Assembly (NCBI GenBank): GCA_964012875.1
Contig: CAXGUU010000028.1
Location: 1-18,583 of the forward strand
Source of the DNA: CAXGUU01 sp964012875
GTDB taxonomy: Bacteria > Pseudomonadota > Gammaproteobacteria > Ga0077536
DNA: 18,583 nucleotides
Direction: 5' to 3'
How positions within the stretch are numbered: position 1 is the first letter of the stretch; the number at the start of each line of letters is the position of its first letter. A program made the position numbers and the translations under genes. Below are positions 1 to 7,912 of this stretch, one piece after another. A model generated the notes under the pieces. The model was not told the origin of the DNA, ran no database searches, and was given only the letters and a program-made list of their open reading frames with translations.

Positions 1-476
1 CGATCACCGAGAAAACGTGAAAATGCGCGGCGGCGGTTCGCGGCAAATCCGGCCTCGACGAGATATTCAGCAAAATGTGCGCGTCCGGGATGGGCCGATC
101 CGGCGATCTCTGACGCGCCCGCCAGTGCGTTGGTGATGCCGCTGCGTTCCAGCGCCCCAGCAATCGCCTGCGCCCGATTCATTCGGAGTTCGCCTTGCCG
201 CGCCAGCCAGTCCAGCAGCACCCCCGCTGTCGGGTCGAAGTCCAGGGCCACAATGTGAATTCCCATCTTGCCCCAGCTTGAGGACAGTTCCGCACCGGCA
301 ATGAGTCGAATGGCATCGCTGCGGTAGGTGCAGGCCTCGCGGTAGCCCTCGATGGTATCGTGATCGGTAATTGCCAGGAGATCGATGCCCAGGCTGATGG
401 CCTGATCGATAATTTCGCACGGCGAAAGCACGCCATCGGATGCCGTCGTGTGCGTATGTAAGTCAACCTTGGCCAG
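1..476 (-). CDS. PHP-domain phosphoesterase (YciV/TrpH type, RNase AM family), 3' part outside window
   Basis: Partial gene; the first 158 codons are visible. The PHP domain opens the protein with the metal-binding motif DLHTHTTASDG (His7, His9, Asp14), then ITDHDT (Asp38, His39, Asp40), Glu63 in AGAELSS and His74 in GIHIVALDFD. This arrangement is typical of the TrpH/YciV group, whose E. coli member is a 5'-3' exonuclease acting on short RNA and 3',5'-nucleoside bisphosphates. A family member is usually near 280-290 residues, so about half is missing at the left edge. The frame has a TAA at 500-498 and no ATG, GTG or TTG before the PHP motif. The most plausible start is therefore a CTG at 476-474, seven bases after an AGGA. 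Family assignment is firm; the exact substrate and the start codon are inferred. It is divergent from hspQ. Confidence 0.85.
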   Translation of the reverse strand, partial: MAKVDLHTHTTASDGVLSPCEIIDQAISLGIDLLAITDHDTIEGYREACTYRSDAIRLIAGAELSSSWGKMGIHIVALDFDPTAGVLLDWLARQGELRMNRAQAIAGALERSGITNALAGASEIAGSAHPGRAHFAEYLVEAGFAANRRRAFSRFLGD

Positions 477-643
477 CGCGGGTTCCTGGAGCCAGGATTA
501 CCTGGCCAGTAAAGATAATTGGGGGCAACGGCCCACGCGTGCGGGTCGTGGTGGACTTCGATGCGGTACGGAGTCGGTTAAACTATAGCGCGAAGCAGTG
601 GTCAAACAAGTCACGCTTCCAGCATTTTCGGAACGGAACACTG

Positions 644-979
644 ATGGTAGACGTCCTGCGCAACGCCAAATTCTTAATCGGCCAGGTGGTCAAGCACCGC
701 CACTACCCTTTTCGCGGGGTGATTTTCGATGTCGACCCAACCTTCAGCAACAGCGAAGAGTGGTGGGAGTCGATTCCGCAGGAAGTACGTCCGCGCCGCG
801 ATCAGCCTTTCTACCATCTGCTCGCTGAAAATTCGGAAACGAGTTACGTGGCTTATGTTTCCGAGCAGAATCTTTTGACCGACGACAGCGGCAAGCCGGT
901 TAACCACCCCGACGTTGGTGATTATTTCGGTGAACACCGCGATGGTTATTATGCTCTGAAATCAGAGCTTTCCCATTAG
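644..979 (+). CDS. hspQ: Heat shock protein HspQ (YccV family)
   Basis: Protein of 111 residues matching HspQ along its whole length. Recognisable blocks are KFLIGQVVKHRHYPFRGVIF, the EEWWESIP segment, RDQPFYHLLAEN and YVAYVSEQNLL. HspQ is a small cytoplasmic factor that in E. coli binds hemimethylated DNA, affects DnaA turnover and is reported to enhance Lon protease activity toward some substrates. The open frame extends upstream to 440, but that part has no family similarity and overlaps the divergent PHP gene. The ATG at 644, preceded by GGAAC about 8 bases upstream, matches the usual N-terminus. No clear sigma-32 promoter could be made out in the 167-nt gap upstream. The gene stands alone and converges on the next gene. 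Confidence 0.97.
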   Translation: MVDVLRNAKFLIGQVVKHRHYPFRGVIFDVDPTFSNSEEWWESIPQEVRPRRDQPFYHLLAENSETSYVAYVSEQNLLTDDSGKPVNHPDVGDYFGEHRDGYYALKSELSH

Positions 980-1000
980 CGTGTGATCAACCCGGGGGCG

Positions 1001-1333
1001 TCAGGGAGCGCCCAGTACTGGGACGTAAGGGTGAATCAGGTAGTAGGCGACAAATGTCGTAATGCCTACAACCGCCGGACGATACGCCGTCTCCGGGCCG
1101 ACCTCTTTGTGTTTTACCATCATCATGACCCCCGCGCCGGCAGACAGACATCCCAGCGCAAATACAAGCAGCCCCAGTGCGAAATCAATGATGTCCGCAA
1201 CGCCATAGGGTGCGCCTTCGGGTTTCCCGATTATCGCGTAGGCCGTCGCGCGATAGATGAGCGCGATCACGGCCACAGCGACAACACTGCGTTCCAGCAA
1301 TTGAATGTTGCGTACTGTGCGAGGATTCATCAC
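1001..1333 (-). CDS. Small hypothetical membrane protein
   Basis: Predicted 110-residue protein that I do not recognise as a named family. It has three hydrophobic stretches that look like membrane helices: roughly residues 14-35 (SVVAVAVIALIYRATAYAII), 46-71 (DIIDFALGLLVFALGCLSAG and following) and 86-105 (AVVGITTFVAYYLIHPYVPV). A short polar loop with Lys, His and Glu (VKHKEVGPE) lies between helices two and three. The frame is clean and composition is protein-like for an inner membrane protein. It converges with hspQ (21-nt gap) and is divergent from darP across a 124-nt gap. The start could be either of two tandem ATGs (residue 1 or 2). Function unknown. Confidence 0.7.
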   Translation of the reverse strand: MMNPRTVRNIQLLERSVVAVAVIALIYRATAYAIIGKPEGAPYGVADIIDFALGLLVFALGCLSAGAGVMMMVKHKEVGPETAYRPAVVGITTFVAYYLIHPYVPVLGAP

Positions 1334-1457
1334 TGAATTTGACTGGCCTGTGCTCCAACACGGCCGTTTCGCGATCGATGGAGCCGGAGTGTGCGCCTTC
1401 GGTTAGTGTATCTTGTTTGTTTCCTGCCAGATCATCTGAGCATCAGGCGAATCGACT

Positions 1458-1967
1458 ATGCCACGCAAGCACCGGCATCAATCAGACAATCCAGCGTCAG
1501 AAACAGCCGCCGTGCGGCCGAGCAAGTCCGAAATGAAGCGACGGATGGCTGCGGTGGCGGAGCTTGTGACACGGCTGCTGAAACTGAACCAGGCCCAATT
1601 GGCAGCCCTGGGACTCGATGATGAGACGCGGCAGGAAATCGAGGTCGCGGCCGGGCTGAACGGCGGTGCCCGGCGTCGCCAATTGAAATACCTGACAGGG
1701 CAGCTATCGTCAGTTGATACCGAGGCGCTCACCAGCGAGCTTGACAGGCTCGAACGACCGCATCGAGTTGATGTGGCGCGGTTCCACAAAATTGAACAGT
1801 TGCGCGACGATCTGATTGCCGGAAACCACGAGGCCAGCACGCACATTCGTCAGCATCATGGCGAAGACTGTTGTGCGGACATTGAGGCGCTCGCGCAGGC
1901 AGCGCGCCGTGAGCGGCCCGGTGCGGCTCGCGCCCTCTTTCGCCAGCTGTCGAAGTTGGATCTCTAG
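1458..1967 (+). CDS. darP: Ribosome-associated protein DarP (YjgA, DUF615)
   Basis: Protein of 169 residues; the E. coli member is about 183. Family hallmarks are RPSKSEMKRRMAAVAELV near residues 20-37, GARRRQLKYLTGQL near 75-88, RFHKIEQLRDDLIAG near 107-121 and the C-terminal ARALFRQLSKLDL. The sequence is highly charged and helical, as expected for this late 50S assembly factor, which associates with 50S precursors and supports peptidyl transferase centre maturation. The ATG at 1458 gives an N-terminal basic tail before the conserved block; its Shine-Dalgarno is weak. The YgiQ gene begins 19 nt after its stop, so the two are probably cotranscribed. Confidence 0.95.
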   Translation: MPRKHRHQSDNPASETAAVRPSKSEMKRRMAAVAELVTRLLKLNQAQLAALGLDDETRQEIEVAAGLNGGARRRQLKYLTGQLSSVDTEALTSELDRLERPHRVDVARFHKIEQLRDDLIAGNHEASTHIRQHHGEDCCADIEALAQAARRERPGAARALFRQLSKLDL

Positions 1968-1986
1968 GCGCCGCGGAAACCGAATC

Positions 1987-4113
1987 ATGAAAGATCACCA
2001 GGCCTCACGCGGAGCGCCGCATTTGTTCGATCACCCTCGATACTGGGCCGAATGCTATGGCACGGCACCGTACCTGCCGACGTCGCGCGAGGAAATGGAC
2101 GAGCAGGGCTGGGACAGTTGCGACATTATCCTGGTCACCGGCGACGCTTATATTGATCACCCCAGCTTCGGCATGGCCGTCATGGGGCGCTTCCTCGAGG
2201 CGCAGGGATTCCGGGTCGGCATCATTGCGCAACCCGAATGGACGAGCGCCGAACCGTTCAAGGTTTTAGGTAAACCGAATCTGTTTTTCGGTGTTACCGC
2301 GGGCAACATGGATTCGCTGATCAACCGATACACCGCTGATCTCCGGATTCGCAGTGACGACGCTTATACGCCCGGGGGAGAGGCGGGCAGGCGGCCCGAC
2401 CGCGCGGTTATCGTTTATTCCCAGCGCTGCCGACAGGCCTACGCGGACGTGCCCATTGTCGCTGGCGGTATCGAGGCCAGCCTTCGCCGGATCGCCCAGT
2501 ATGATTACTGGAGCGATCGGGTGCGCCGCTCCATACTGGTCGACTCCGACGCCGATATCTTGCTGTATGGCAATGCCGAAAGGGCAATTGCCGAGGTCGC
2601 CCATCGGCTGGGACGCGGGGAGTCGATTGCGGCGCTGACTGACATCCGCGGTACGGCGATCATACGGCGAAGTCTTCCCGTGGGCTGGGTAGAAATCGAT
2701 TCCACCCGAATCGACTGGCCCAAGAACATAGACGCACTGCCGGATCCTTACGCGATGTCCGCGCAGGCGGAAGGGGCAAAGGAGGCCTGCGAGGCAGGTA
2801 CCGCCGGACCCTCGGTCCAGGTCGTGCCGATGCCCTTGGCGAAACAGGTGCGCGGGCGCAGTGAGCGCATCTATATCCGTTTGCCGTCGTGCGAGAAGGT
2901 TCAGAACGATGCGGTGTTATACGCGCACGCCTCGCGGGTACTGCACCAGGAATCAAACCCCCACAATGCACGGACGCTGGTCCAGCGGCACGGCACGCGC
3001 GAGGTTTGGGTTAATCCGCCGCCGATTCCGCTGACCACGCCGGAGATGGATGCTGTATTCGATCTGCCTTACCAGCGTCAGCCGCACCCGCGCTATGGCG
3101 ACGCTCATATTCCGGCTTACGAGATGATCAAGACATCGGTAAACATCATGCGGGGATGCTTTGGCGGTTGTACCTTCTGCTCGATTACCGAACACGAGGG
3201 GCGGGTCATCCAGAGTCGATCTGAAACGTCGATACTGCGAGAAATCGAGGATATCCGCGACAAGGTTCCTGGCTTTACCGGCACCATTTCCGATCTCGGC
3301 GGTCCGACCGCCAACATGTACCGGTTGAATTGCAAAGACGATGAAATCCAGGCGCGTTGCAGGCGGTTGTCCTGTGTCTACCCGACGATTTGTTCGAACC
3401 TGGAGACCAGCCATGCGCCGACAACGGCGCTTTACCGCAAAGCACGTGACTTGCCGGGTATCAAACGGATTTTAATTGCATCGGGCTTGCGCTATGACCT
3501 TGCCGTGCGCGACGAAGCGTACGTCAAGGAACTGGTCACCCACCACGTTGGCGGCTATCTCAAAATCGCGCCTGAACACAGCGAAGAAAATACGCTGAAG
3601 CTCATGATGAAACCGGGCATGGGCAGTTATTACCAATTCAAGAAACTGTTCGAGCGCTTTTCGCGAGAAGCCGGCAAGGAGCAGTACCTCATTCCCTATT
3701 TCATTGCTGCGCACCCGGGGTGCAGCGACAGTGACATGGTCAAGCTTGCGTTGTGGCTGAAGCGAAACAAGTTTCGGGTCGACCAGGTGCAGACCTTCTA
3801 TCCGTCGCCAATGGCGCTCGCGACTGCGATGTATCACTCGCGGCGTAATCCGCTGCAGCGGCTCAGGTATAAATCGAAGCGCCTGTCGACCGCGCGCGAG
3901 CCGGAGCAACGGCGCCTGCATAAGGCACTGCTCAGGTATCACGACCCTGCGAACTACGAGCGCCTGCGTCAGGCGCTGAATGAAATGGGCCGCGACGATC
4001 TTATCGGGCGCGAAGACACTCATCTTGTGCCACCGGCACAGGGCCGGCACAGACGCGTGCCGAAACGCGGCCGTGGCAAGGGCAATCGGGCGCGCGGCGG
4101 ACAGTGGCGCTGA
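1987..4113 (+). CDS. YgiQ-family radical SAM protein
   Basis: Protein of 708 residues from the ATG at 1987; E. coli YgiQ is about 739. The N-terminal half carries the family blocks EEMDEQGWDSCDIILVTGDA, YIDHPSFGMAVMGRFLEAQG, then VPIVAGGIEASLRRIAQYDY and LLYGNAERAI. The radical SAM core follows with the 4Fe-4S motif CFGGCTFC (Cys391, Cys395, Cys398). Further on come SNLETSHAP, KIAPEHSEENTLKLMMKPG and a C-terminal DUF3362-like region with FYPSPMALATAMYHS. The basic tail (RHRRVPKRGRGKGNRARGG) is low complexity. The reaction of YgiQ proteins is not established; methylthiotransferase-like chemistry has been proposed. The frame is open upstream to 1816, but that part overlaps darP in another frame and carries no family sequence. 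Confidence 0.96.
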   Translation: MKDHQASRGAPHLFDHPRYWAECYGTAPYLPTSREEMDEQGWDSCDIILVTGDAYIDHPSFGMAVMGRFLEAQGFRVGIIAQPEWTSAEPFKVLGKPNLFFGVTAGNMDSLINRYTADLRIRSDDAYTPGGEAGRRPDRAVIVYSQRCRQAYADVPIVAGGIEASLRRIAQYDYWSDRVRRSILVDSDADILLYGNAERAIAEVAHRLGRGESIAALTDIRGTAIIRRSLPVGWVEIDSTRIDWPKNIDALPDPYAMSAQAEGAKEACEAGTAGPSVQVVPMPLAKQVRGRSERIYIRLPSCEKVQNDAVLYAHASRVLHQESNPHNARTLVQRHGTREVWVNPPPIPLTTPEMDAVFDLPYQRQPHPRYGDAHIPAYEMIKTSVNIMRGCFGGCTFCSITEHEGRVIQSRSETSILREIEDIRDKVPGFTGTISDLGGPTANMYRLNCKDDEIQARCRRLSCVYPTICSNLETSHAPTTALYRKARDLPGIKRILIASGLRYDLAVRDEAYVKELVTHHVGGYLKIAPEHSEENTLKLMMKPGMGSYYQFKKLFERFSREAGKEQYLIPYFIAAHPGCSDSDMVKLALWLKRNKFRVDQVQTFYPSPMALATAMYHSRRNPLQRLRYKSKRLSTAREPEQRRLHKALLRYHDPANYERLRQALNEMGRDDLIGREDTHLVPPAQGRHRRVPKRGRGKGNRARGGQWR

Positions 4114-4259
4114 TGATTGGCGACGGCGTTTCTATGGCCGCCACTGCACTCGGATAGTGCGAAGTTGACGCCGACGCGCATCTGCAAGAGCATCGGCCGG
4201 ATACCATTCAGACCTGTCGCTGAATCTGCGACCCGCATCCACCATCAAAAGGAGCCCGC

Positions 4260-4634
4260 ATGAGCCCCGAAGAAACCGTCAATGCCTTCTGTCAAGCCTT
4301 GAACAACGACCTCGAGTCCTGCCTGCAGTACATCGCGGACGACTGCGTCTACCAGAACATGCCGTTTCCGCCCGTCATTGGGCCGGAGGGCGTGCGCGAA
4401 ACCCTCGCCGGGTTCTTTAAAGTGGTCGGTCCGGTCCACATCGAAACGATCAGGCAGGCCGCTGTTGGTGATTACGTGACCAATGAAAGAATCGACACCT
4501 TCAATCCGCCTGGGGGTAAGTCATTCGGGCTGCCAGTGGCCGGCGCCTTTGTTGTCAAGAACGGCAAGATCACCGAGTGGCGTGATTATTTCTGTATGCG
4601 GCAGTTCGCCGAGGGTACGGGTCTCGACCTCTGA
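4260..4634 (+). CDS. Limonene-1,2-epoxide hydrolase-fold protein (SnoaL/NTF2-like)
   Basis: Protein of 124 residues beginning MSPEETVNAFCQALNN. It keeps the active-site set of the limonene-1,2-epoxide hydrolase family: Tyr31 and Asn33 in VYQNMPFPPVIG, Arg77 and Asp79 in ERIDTF, and Asp109 in EWRDYF. In characterised enzymes the Asp-Arg-Asp triad activates water to open an epoxide, with Tyr and Asn holding the water. Conservation of all five suggests a working epoxide hydrolase rather than a bare fold homologue, but the substrate is unknown. An excellent Shine-Dalgarno, AAGGAG, lies five bases upstream of the ATG. It stands alone, 146 nt after the radical SAM gene, and converges on the rhodanese gene. 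Confidence 0.86.
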   Translation: MSPEETVNAFCQALNNDLESCLQYIADDCVYQNMPFPPVIGPEGVRETLAGFFKVVGPVHIETIRQAAVGDYVTNERIDTFNPPGGKSFGLPVAGAFVVKNGKITEWRDYFCMRQFAEGTGLDL

Positions 4635-4781
4635 ACGAAGGTTAAAAAATGCCAGCGCCGCCCACGGGCTGTATTGCCTGCCGCCGTCGAATGCCCGGTT
4701 ACTCGCATCTGAACGCCGGGTCTCGAACGACGCGCTCTGCCCGCGGGTACGCTCGGCCGTTTTTTGATGTTTCTGCTGCTG

Positions 4782-5192
4782 CTATTTCTTTTTCGGCAGT
4801 TTCGCTTCTTTCTCTTCGGTTTCGCCGCCAGCTTTAACCCAGGCGCCGAAACCACCGGCCATGTGCGCTACGGGCGCAAGACCCATGCGATGTACCGATT
4901 GAGCCGCAAGGGCTGAACGCATGCCGCCGGCGCAGTAAAAGATGAATTTCTTGCCGGTGGCGAAGTCTTCGCGATGGTAAGGACTGTTGGGATCAACCCA
5001 GAATTCGAGCATGCCGCGTGGCGCGTGGATTGCTCCGGGAATCGTGCCGTCGCGCCACAGTTCACGAACATCGCGGATATCAACCAGTTGAATATTGTCG
5101 TCGCCACGGACAGCCTTGACGTCATCAACGCTCAGTGTTTCGATTTCCTGTTCTGCTTCCGCGCACAGTTCTTTAATACCCTTGGTGATCAT
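4782..5192 (-). CDS. Single-domain rhodanese-like protein
   Basis: Protein of 136 residues with one rhodanese domain. After a short helical leader (residues 1-18) come VDDVKAVRGDDNIQLVDIRD, GTIPGAIHAPRGMLEFWVDP and the active-site loop CAGGMRS, with catalytic Cys87. The loop length fits sulfurtransferases handling persulfide. The segment MAGGFGAWVKAGGE near residues 111-124 is typical of the domain end, followed by a Lys/Glu-rich tail (EEKEAKLPKKK). No signal peptide is apparent, so it is probably cytoplasmic. A good Shine-Dalgarno, AAGGAT, precedes the ATG. It is divergent from the exporter gene across 57 nt. Physiological sulfur donor and acceptor cannot be deduced. Confidence 0.93.
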   Translation of the reverse strand: MITKGIKELCAEAEQEIETLSVDDVKAVRGDDNIQLVDIRDVRELWRDGTIPGAIHAPRGMLEFWVDPNSPYHREDFATGKKFIFYCAGGMRSALAAQSVHRMGLAPVAHMAGGFGAWVKAGGETEEKEAKLPKKK

Positions 5193-5249
5193 GTTGAATC
5201 CTTCTAATTCGAAAGCGCGATCCTTGCGTGCGTCTGGCAGCGAGTCAAG

Positions 5250-6146
5250 GTGAGGAAGGCTTCACGAGACCGACGGGCCTATGCCTTGTTGCTGCTCGTC
5301 ATGTTGTTGTGGGCGTCGGGTGTCATTGTCGCGCGCTTTGTGGCGGAGCTGACCGCGCCCATCGGCTTTTCATTCTGGCGTTGGGGTGCGGCTGTGATCA
5401 TTCTGACGCCTGTGGCCTGGCGCGAGACTTACGAAAAAGCAGGTTATCTGGGATCGCGCCTCGGTGCGGTGATGCTGCTGGGCTTATTCATCGCCGGCGG
5501 TAGTACGCTCCTGGTGTGGTCAGTGCAATACACTACGGCCACCAATGTTTCGCTGATCAGCGCGGCCCAGCCCATCGTCACCGCGGTGATGGCATGGGGC
5601 ATTTTGCATGACCGCCTGACACCTATTCAGCTCACCGGCACGCTGGCTGCGGCCGTCGGTGTTGTGATCATGGTGGTGCAAATGGATTTCACTGTTCTGG
5701 TGAATTTGTCGTTCAATCCGGGCGATTTGCTGATCTTGTCGGCGGTGGTCTTCTACGCCTGTTACGCCATCTATCTCCACCGTTGGCTAGAAGGCGTATC
5801 CGCGTTGCTGATGATGTATGTGTCAGCGATCGCGGGCCTGGTCGTCATAGCACCGTTTTACGTGCTTGAAGTCGTTTTCGTACAGCCATTCAACTGGGCG
5901 CCTGATGTCGTGAGAGCAATGGTATTCATGGCCCTGGTGCCGACCGTGCTGGCGACCACGATGTGGAATCGCAGCGTGGGCATCATCGGGCCAGGGCGAG
6001 CATCGATCTTTATCAACCTGCTGCCAATTTTCGGCACCGGCATGGCTGTTTTGTTTTTGCACGAGGCACCGCATGTTTATCATTTGATCGGTGGCGCGCT
6101 GGTTTGCATTGGCATCACAGCTGTAGTGCGTGGTGGGCGGGTGTAG
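5250..6146 (+). CDS. DMT-family transporter with two EamA domains
   Basis: Protein of 298 residues, the usual size for this family. It shows about ten hydrophobic segments arranged as two EamA repeats: residues about 10-140 (LLLLVMLLWASGVIVARFVA, then FWRWGAAVIILTPVA, later SAAQPIVTAVMAWGILHDRL) and about 155-295 (GDLLILSAVVFYACYAIYLH to ALVCIGITAVVRGG). Such proteins sit in the inner membrane and export amino acids, nucleosides or other metabolites; the substrate cannot be read from sequence. The start is a GTG at 5250 giving MRKASRDRRAYALL; the nearest ATG is out of frame and a later in-frame Met lies inside the first helix. Shine-Dalgarno is weak. Confidence 0.92.
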   Translation: MRKASRDRRAYALLLLVMLLWASGVIVARFVAELTAPIGFSFWRWGAAVIILTPVAWRETYEKAGYLGSRLGAVMLLGLFIAGGSTLLVWSVQYTTATNVSLISAAQPIVTAVMAWGILHDRLTPIQLTGTLAAAVGVVIMVVQMDFTVLVNLSFNPGDLLILSAVVFYACYAIYLHRWLEGVSALLMMYVSAIAGLVVIAPFYVLEVVFVQPFNWAPDVVRAMVFMALVPTVLATTMWNRSVGIIGPGRASIFINLLPIFGTGMAVLFLHEAPHVYHLIGGALVCIGITAVVRGGRV

Positions 6147-6212
6147 CTTGAGAGTGGCCGCTTCTAGTCGCGGGTGAGCGAAAACGATACGTTTAGATTC
6201 TCAGGCGTAATC

Positions 6213-6289
6213 GGGGTCAGACCACGTTTTTGCTGAGCACCGCATTTTTCCGCGCACGTGGCGCAAATGCAAAAACGTGGCCTGCCCCC
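6213..6289. repeat. Imperfect inverted repeat, REP/MITE-like element
   Basis: Left arm 6213-6233 begins GGGGTCAGACCACG and ends TTTTTGC. Right arm 6269-6289 is its reverse complement with two mismatches (19 of 21 match). The 35-nt centre also holds CGCACGTGGCGC. The element lies in the 174-nt gap between the convergent transporter and SDR genes, a usual place for REP sequences. The GGGGTCAGACCACG core resembles extragenic palindromes seen in gammaproteobacteria alongside REP-associated tyrosine transposases; this is from memory, not a search. It could also work as a bidirectional terminator, since T-rich and A-rich tracts lie within the arms. Confidence 0.65.
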
Positions 6290-6320
6290 GGCTCCCGGCT
6301 CGGCTATCCGCCGCAGACGA

Positions 6321-7085
6321 TTAGCCGCCAGGGCCGCCGCCGTTGACGTAGATGACCTGCCCGGTCACAAAACTGGCTGTATCCGACACCAGCATGGCCA
6401 CCATGGCGGCGATTTCTTCCGGCTCTCCAACCCGCCGCAGTGGTACCGACTGAATAAATGTGTTCGCCGTATCACTACCCATGTTTTCCAGCAGGCCGTT
6501 CAGCATCTCGGTGCGAATGGGGCCGGGCGCAACCGCATTCACGCGGATGCCGTGCTGTCCTTCTTCTTTCGCCATGATGCGGGTCATCGCTTCGAGCGCG
6601 GCTTTAGATGCTGTGTATGCGCCGAACATCGCCGGCATTCGCTGCGTCACATTCGATGACAGATTAACGATATGGCCACGGCGCTGACGGCGCATGACTT
6701 TGATAGCAGCTTTGGACAAACCAAACGCGCCGTGGAGATTCAAGTTCACGATGCGACGCCATGAATCGAAATCTGTATCTGCGATGGCAGTTTCATTGCT
6801 CACCATGCCGGCATTGTTGACCGCAATATCCAGGCGTTGCCAACGCGCCATCGCCGCGTCGACCAGTTGTTGCCCGGTCGTTTCGGCGGAAACGTCGGCT
6901 TTGACCGAAATCGCCGATCGACCGAGGGCTTCAATCTCGGTCACGACGGCAGCGGCCGCGGCGGACTGCGTCGCGTAATTGACCAGTATATTGCAGCCCT
7001 GGCGCGCCAGCGTTAGCGCAATGGCACGGCCGATACCGCGTGAGGCACCGGTGACGATGGCGACGCGTGTGCCGTCGTCACTCAA
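6321..7085 (-). CDS. SDR-family oxidoreductase (FabG-like)
   Basis: Protein of 254 residues, a classical short-chain dehydrogenase/reductase. The dinucleotide-binding motif TGASRGIG spans residues 12-19, NNAG residues 90-93, the catalytic serine is Ser144 in NLSSN, and the YxxxK pair is Tyr157/Lys161. The C-terminal block PLRRVGEPEEIAAMVAMLVS and TGQVIYVNGG is typical of 3-oxoacyl reductase-like members. Residues RQGCNILVNYA after the first strand lack an acidic residue at the strand end, which leans toward NADPH. The ATG lies 4 nt after the stop of the upstream mlaC-type gene, so both are probably translated from one mRNA. Substrate unknown. Confidence 0.95.
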   Translation of the reverse strand: MSDDGTRVAIVTGASRGIGRAIALTLARQGCNILVNYATQSAAAAAVVTEIEALGRSAISVKADVSAETTGQQLVDAAMARWQRLDIAVNNAGMVSNETAIADTDFDSWRRIVNLNLHGAFGLSKAAIKVMRRQRRGHIVNLSSNVTQRMPAMFGAYTASKAALEAMTRIMAKEEGQHGIRVNAVAPGPIRTEMLNGLLENMGSDTANTFIQSVPLRRVGEPEEIAAMVAMLVSDTASFVTGQVIYVNGGGPGG

Positions 7086-7089
7086 GGTT

Positions 7090-7743
7090 TCAGCCCTGGT
7101 CCAGCATGCGCTGTCGCAGCGTCTCGATCAGATGGGTGGGCGGGTGCTGCGACAAGTGGGTCGCGAACTCTGCGCGATAGAGCAAGACGGCGCTGATGCC
7201 GCCGGCCACGAGATCGTAGGCGCGCCAGCGGCCGTCGCGCTTGGCCATACGAACTTCGATATCAATATCGAGTTCGTTCCAGCGAATTGTTGCCTTGATG
7301 CTGGCGCGCGTTTCAGATTTCAGTGTTTGCTCGTTCAACGTCACGCTTTCTTCTGAATAGCGTCGTTGTAAGCGCGACAGGTAATAGCGACACAGGAAGT
7401 CGCTAAACACAGAGATGAACTCCTGCCGCTCACTATCGTTGAAATCCTGCCAGTTGGACGCGAGCGTGAGCCGGGCAAACGCATAGGCGTCAAACATATC
7501 GCGGGCAATCTCGCACAGGCGTTGTTGCTGTGCTTCGAACTGGCTCTCGTCGCGATAGGCCTCGTCAGTGAGCACGGCGATACCCTGATCGATATGCGCC
7601 CGCAGGACTTCGATGGGCTCTGCGGTTTCGGTTGTCGGCGTCTCAGTTTCCGTCGCAAGGGCGGCGCCGGAAATACCGCAGATGAGACCTGCGACAGCCA
7701 GTATGCGCAGAAAATTCGACGGTAGTCGTGAAGAAGGCATCAT
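7090..7743 (-). CDS. MlaC/Ttg2D-family phospholipid-binding periplasmic protein
   Basis: Protein of 217 residues with an N-terminal signal peptide: hydrophobic core residues about 11-29, likely cleavage after Ala30 in SGAALATE. No lipobox is present. The mature part matches the MlaC (toluene tolerance Ttg2D, Tol_Tol_Ttg2) fold: FDAYAFARLTLASNWQDFND, EFISVFSDFLCRYYLSRLQR and the strand-rich end with RDGRWRAYDLVAGGIS. MlaC shuttles phospholipids across the periplasm between the outer-membrane MlaA complex and the inner-membrane MlaFEDB transporter. None of those partners is in the window, so this is an orphan copy paired with an SDR. The start has two tandem ATGs and no obvious Shine-Dalgarno. 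Confidence 0.88.
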   Translation of the reverse strand: MMPSSRLPSNFLRILAVAGLICGISGAALATETETPTTETAEPIEVLRAHIDQGIAVLTDEAYRDESQFEAQQQRLCEIARDMFDAYAFARLTLASNWQDFNDSERQEFISVFSDFLCRYYLSRLQRRYSEESVTLNEQTLKSETRASIKATIRWNELDIDIEVRMAKRDGRWRAYDLVAGGISAVLLYRAEFATHLSQHPPTHLIETLRQRMLDQG

Positions 7744-7912
7744 GATTTGGAGGCATGTTGTTGGTTTCTTTACGCATGTTCATGAATTCGCTGGCCTGGG
7801 TCAAATTCATAAGCGGGGTGCGGTGTACACGTACGGAAATCGCGGTTTCTCCGGTTATGATGTGACTACGACGCGCTATGTTGAAAAGTTTGTAACCATC
7901 CATCTTGATGCC

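Noticed and set aside
440..643. N-terminal extension of hspQ
   Set aside because: The extra 68 codons have no HspQ similarity and overlap the divergent PHP gene; the family N-terminus starts at ATG 644.
993..1013. GGGCG/CGCCC hairpin after hspQ as a terminator
   Set aside because: Short stem with an eight-base loop, no T-run, and it overlaps the end of the convergent gene.
1816..1986. N-terminal extension of the YgiQ-family gene
   Set aside because: It lies over the end of darP in another frame and has no family sequence; ATG 1987 fits the usual start.
4741..4765. G+C-rich stretch followed by TTTTTT between the epoxide hydrolase-like and rhodanese genes as an intrinsic terminator
   Set aside because: I could not draw a stable stem immediately before the T-run; too weak to annotate.
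7613..7912. N-terminal extension of the ThDP alpha subunit
   Set aside because: It covers the mlaC signal-peptide region in the opposite orientation and lacks similarity; ATG 7913 gives the family N-terminus.
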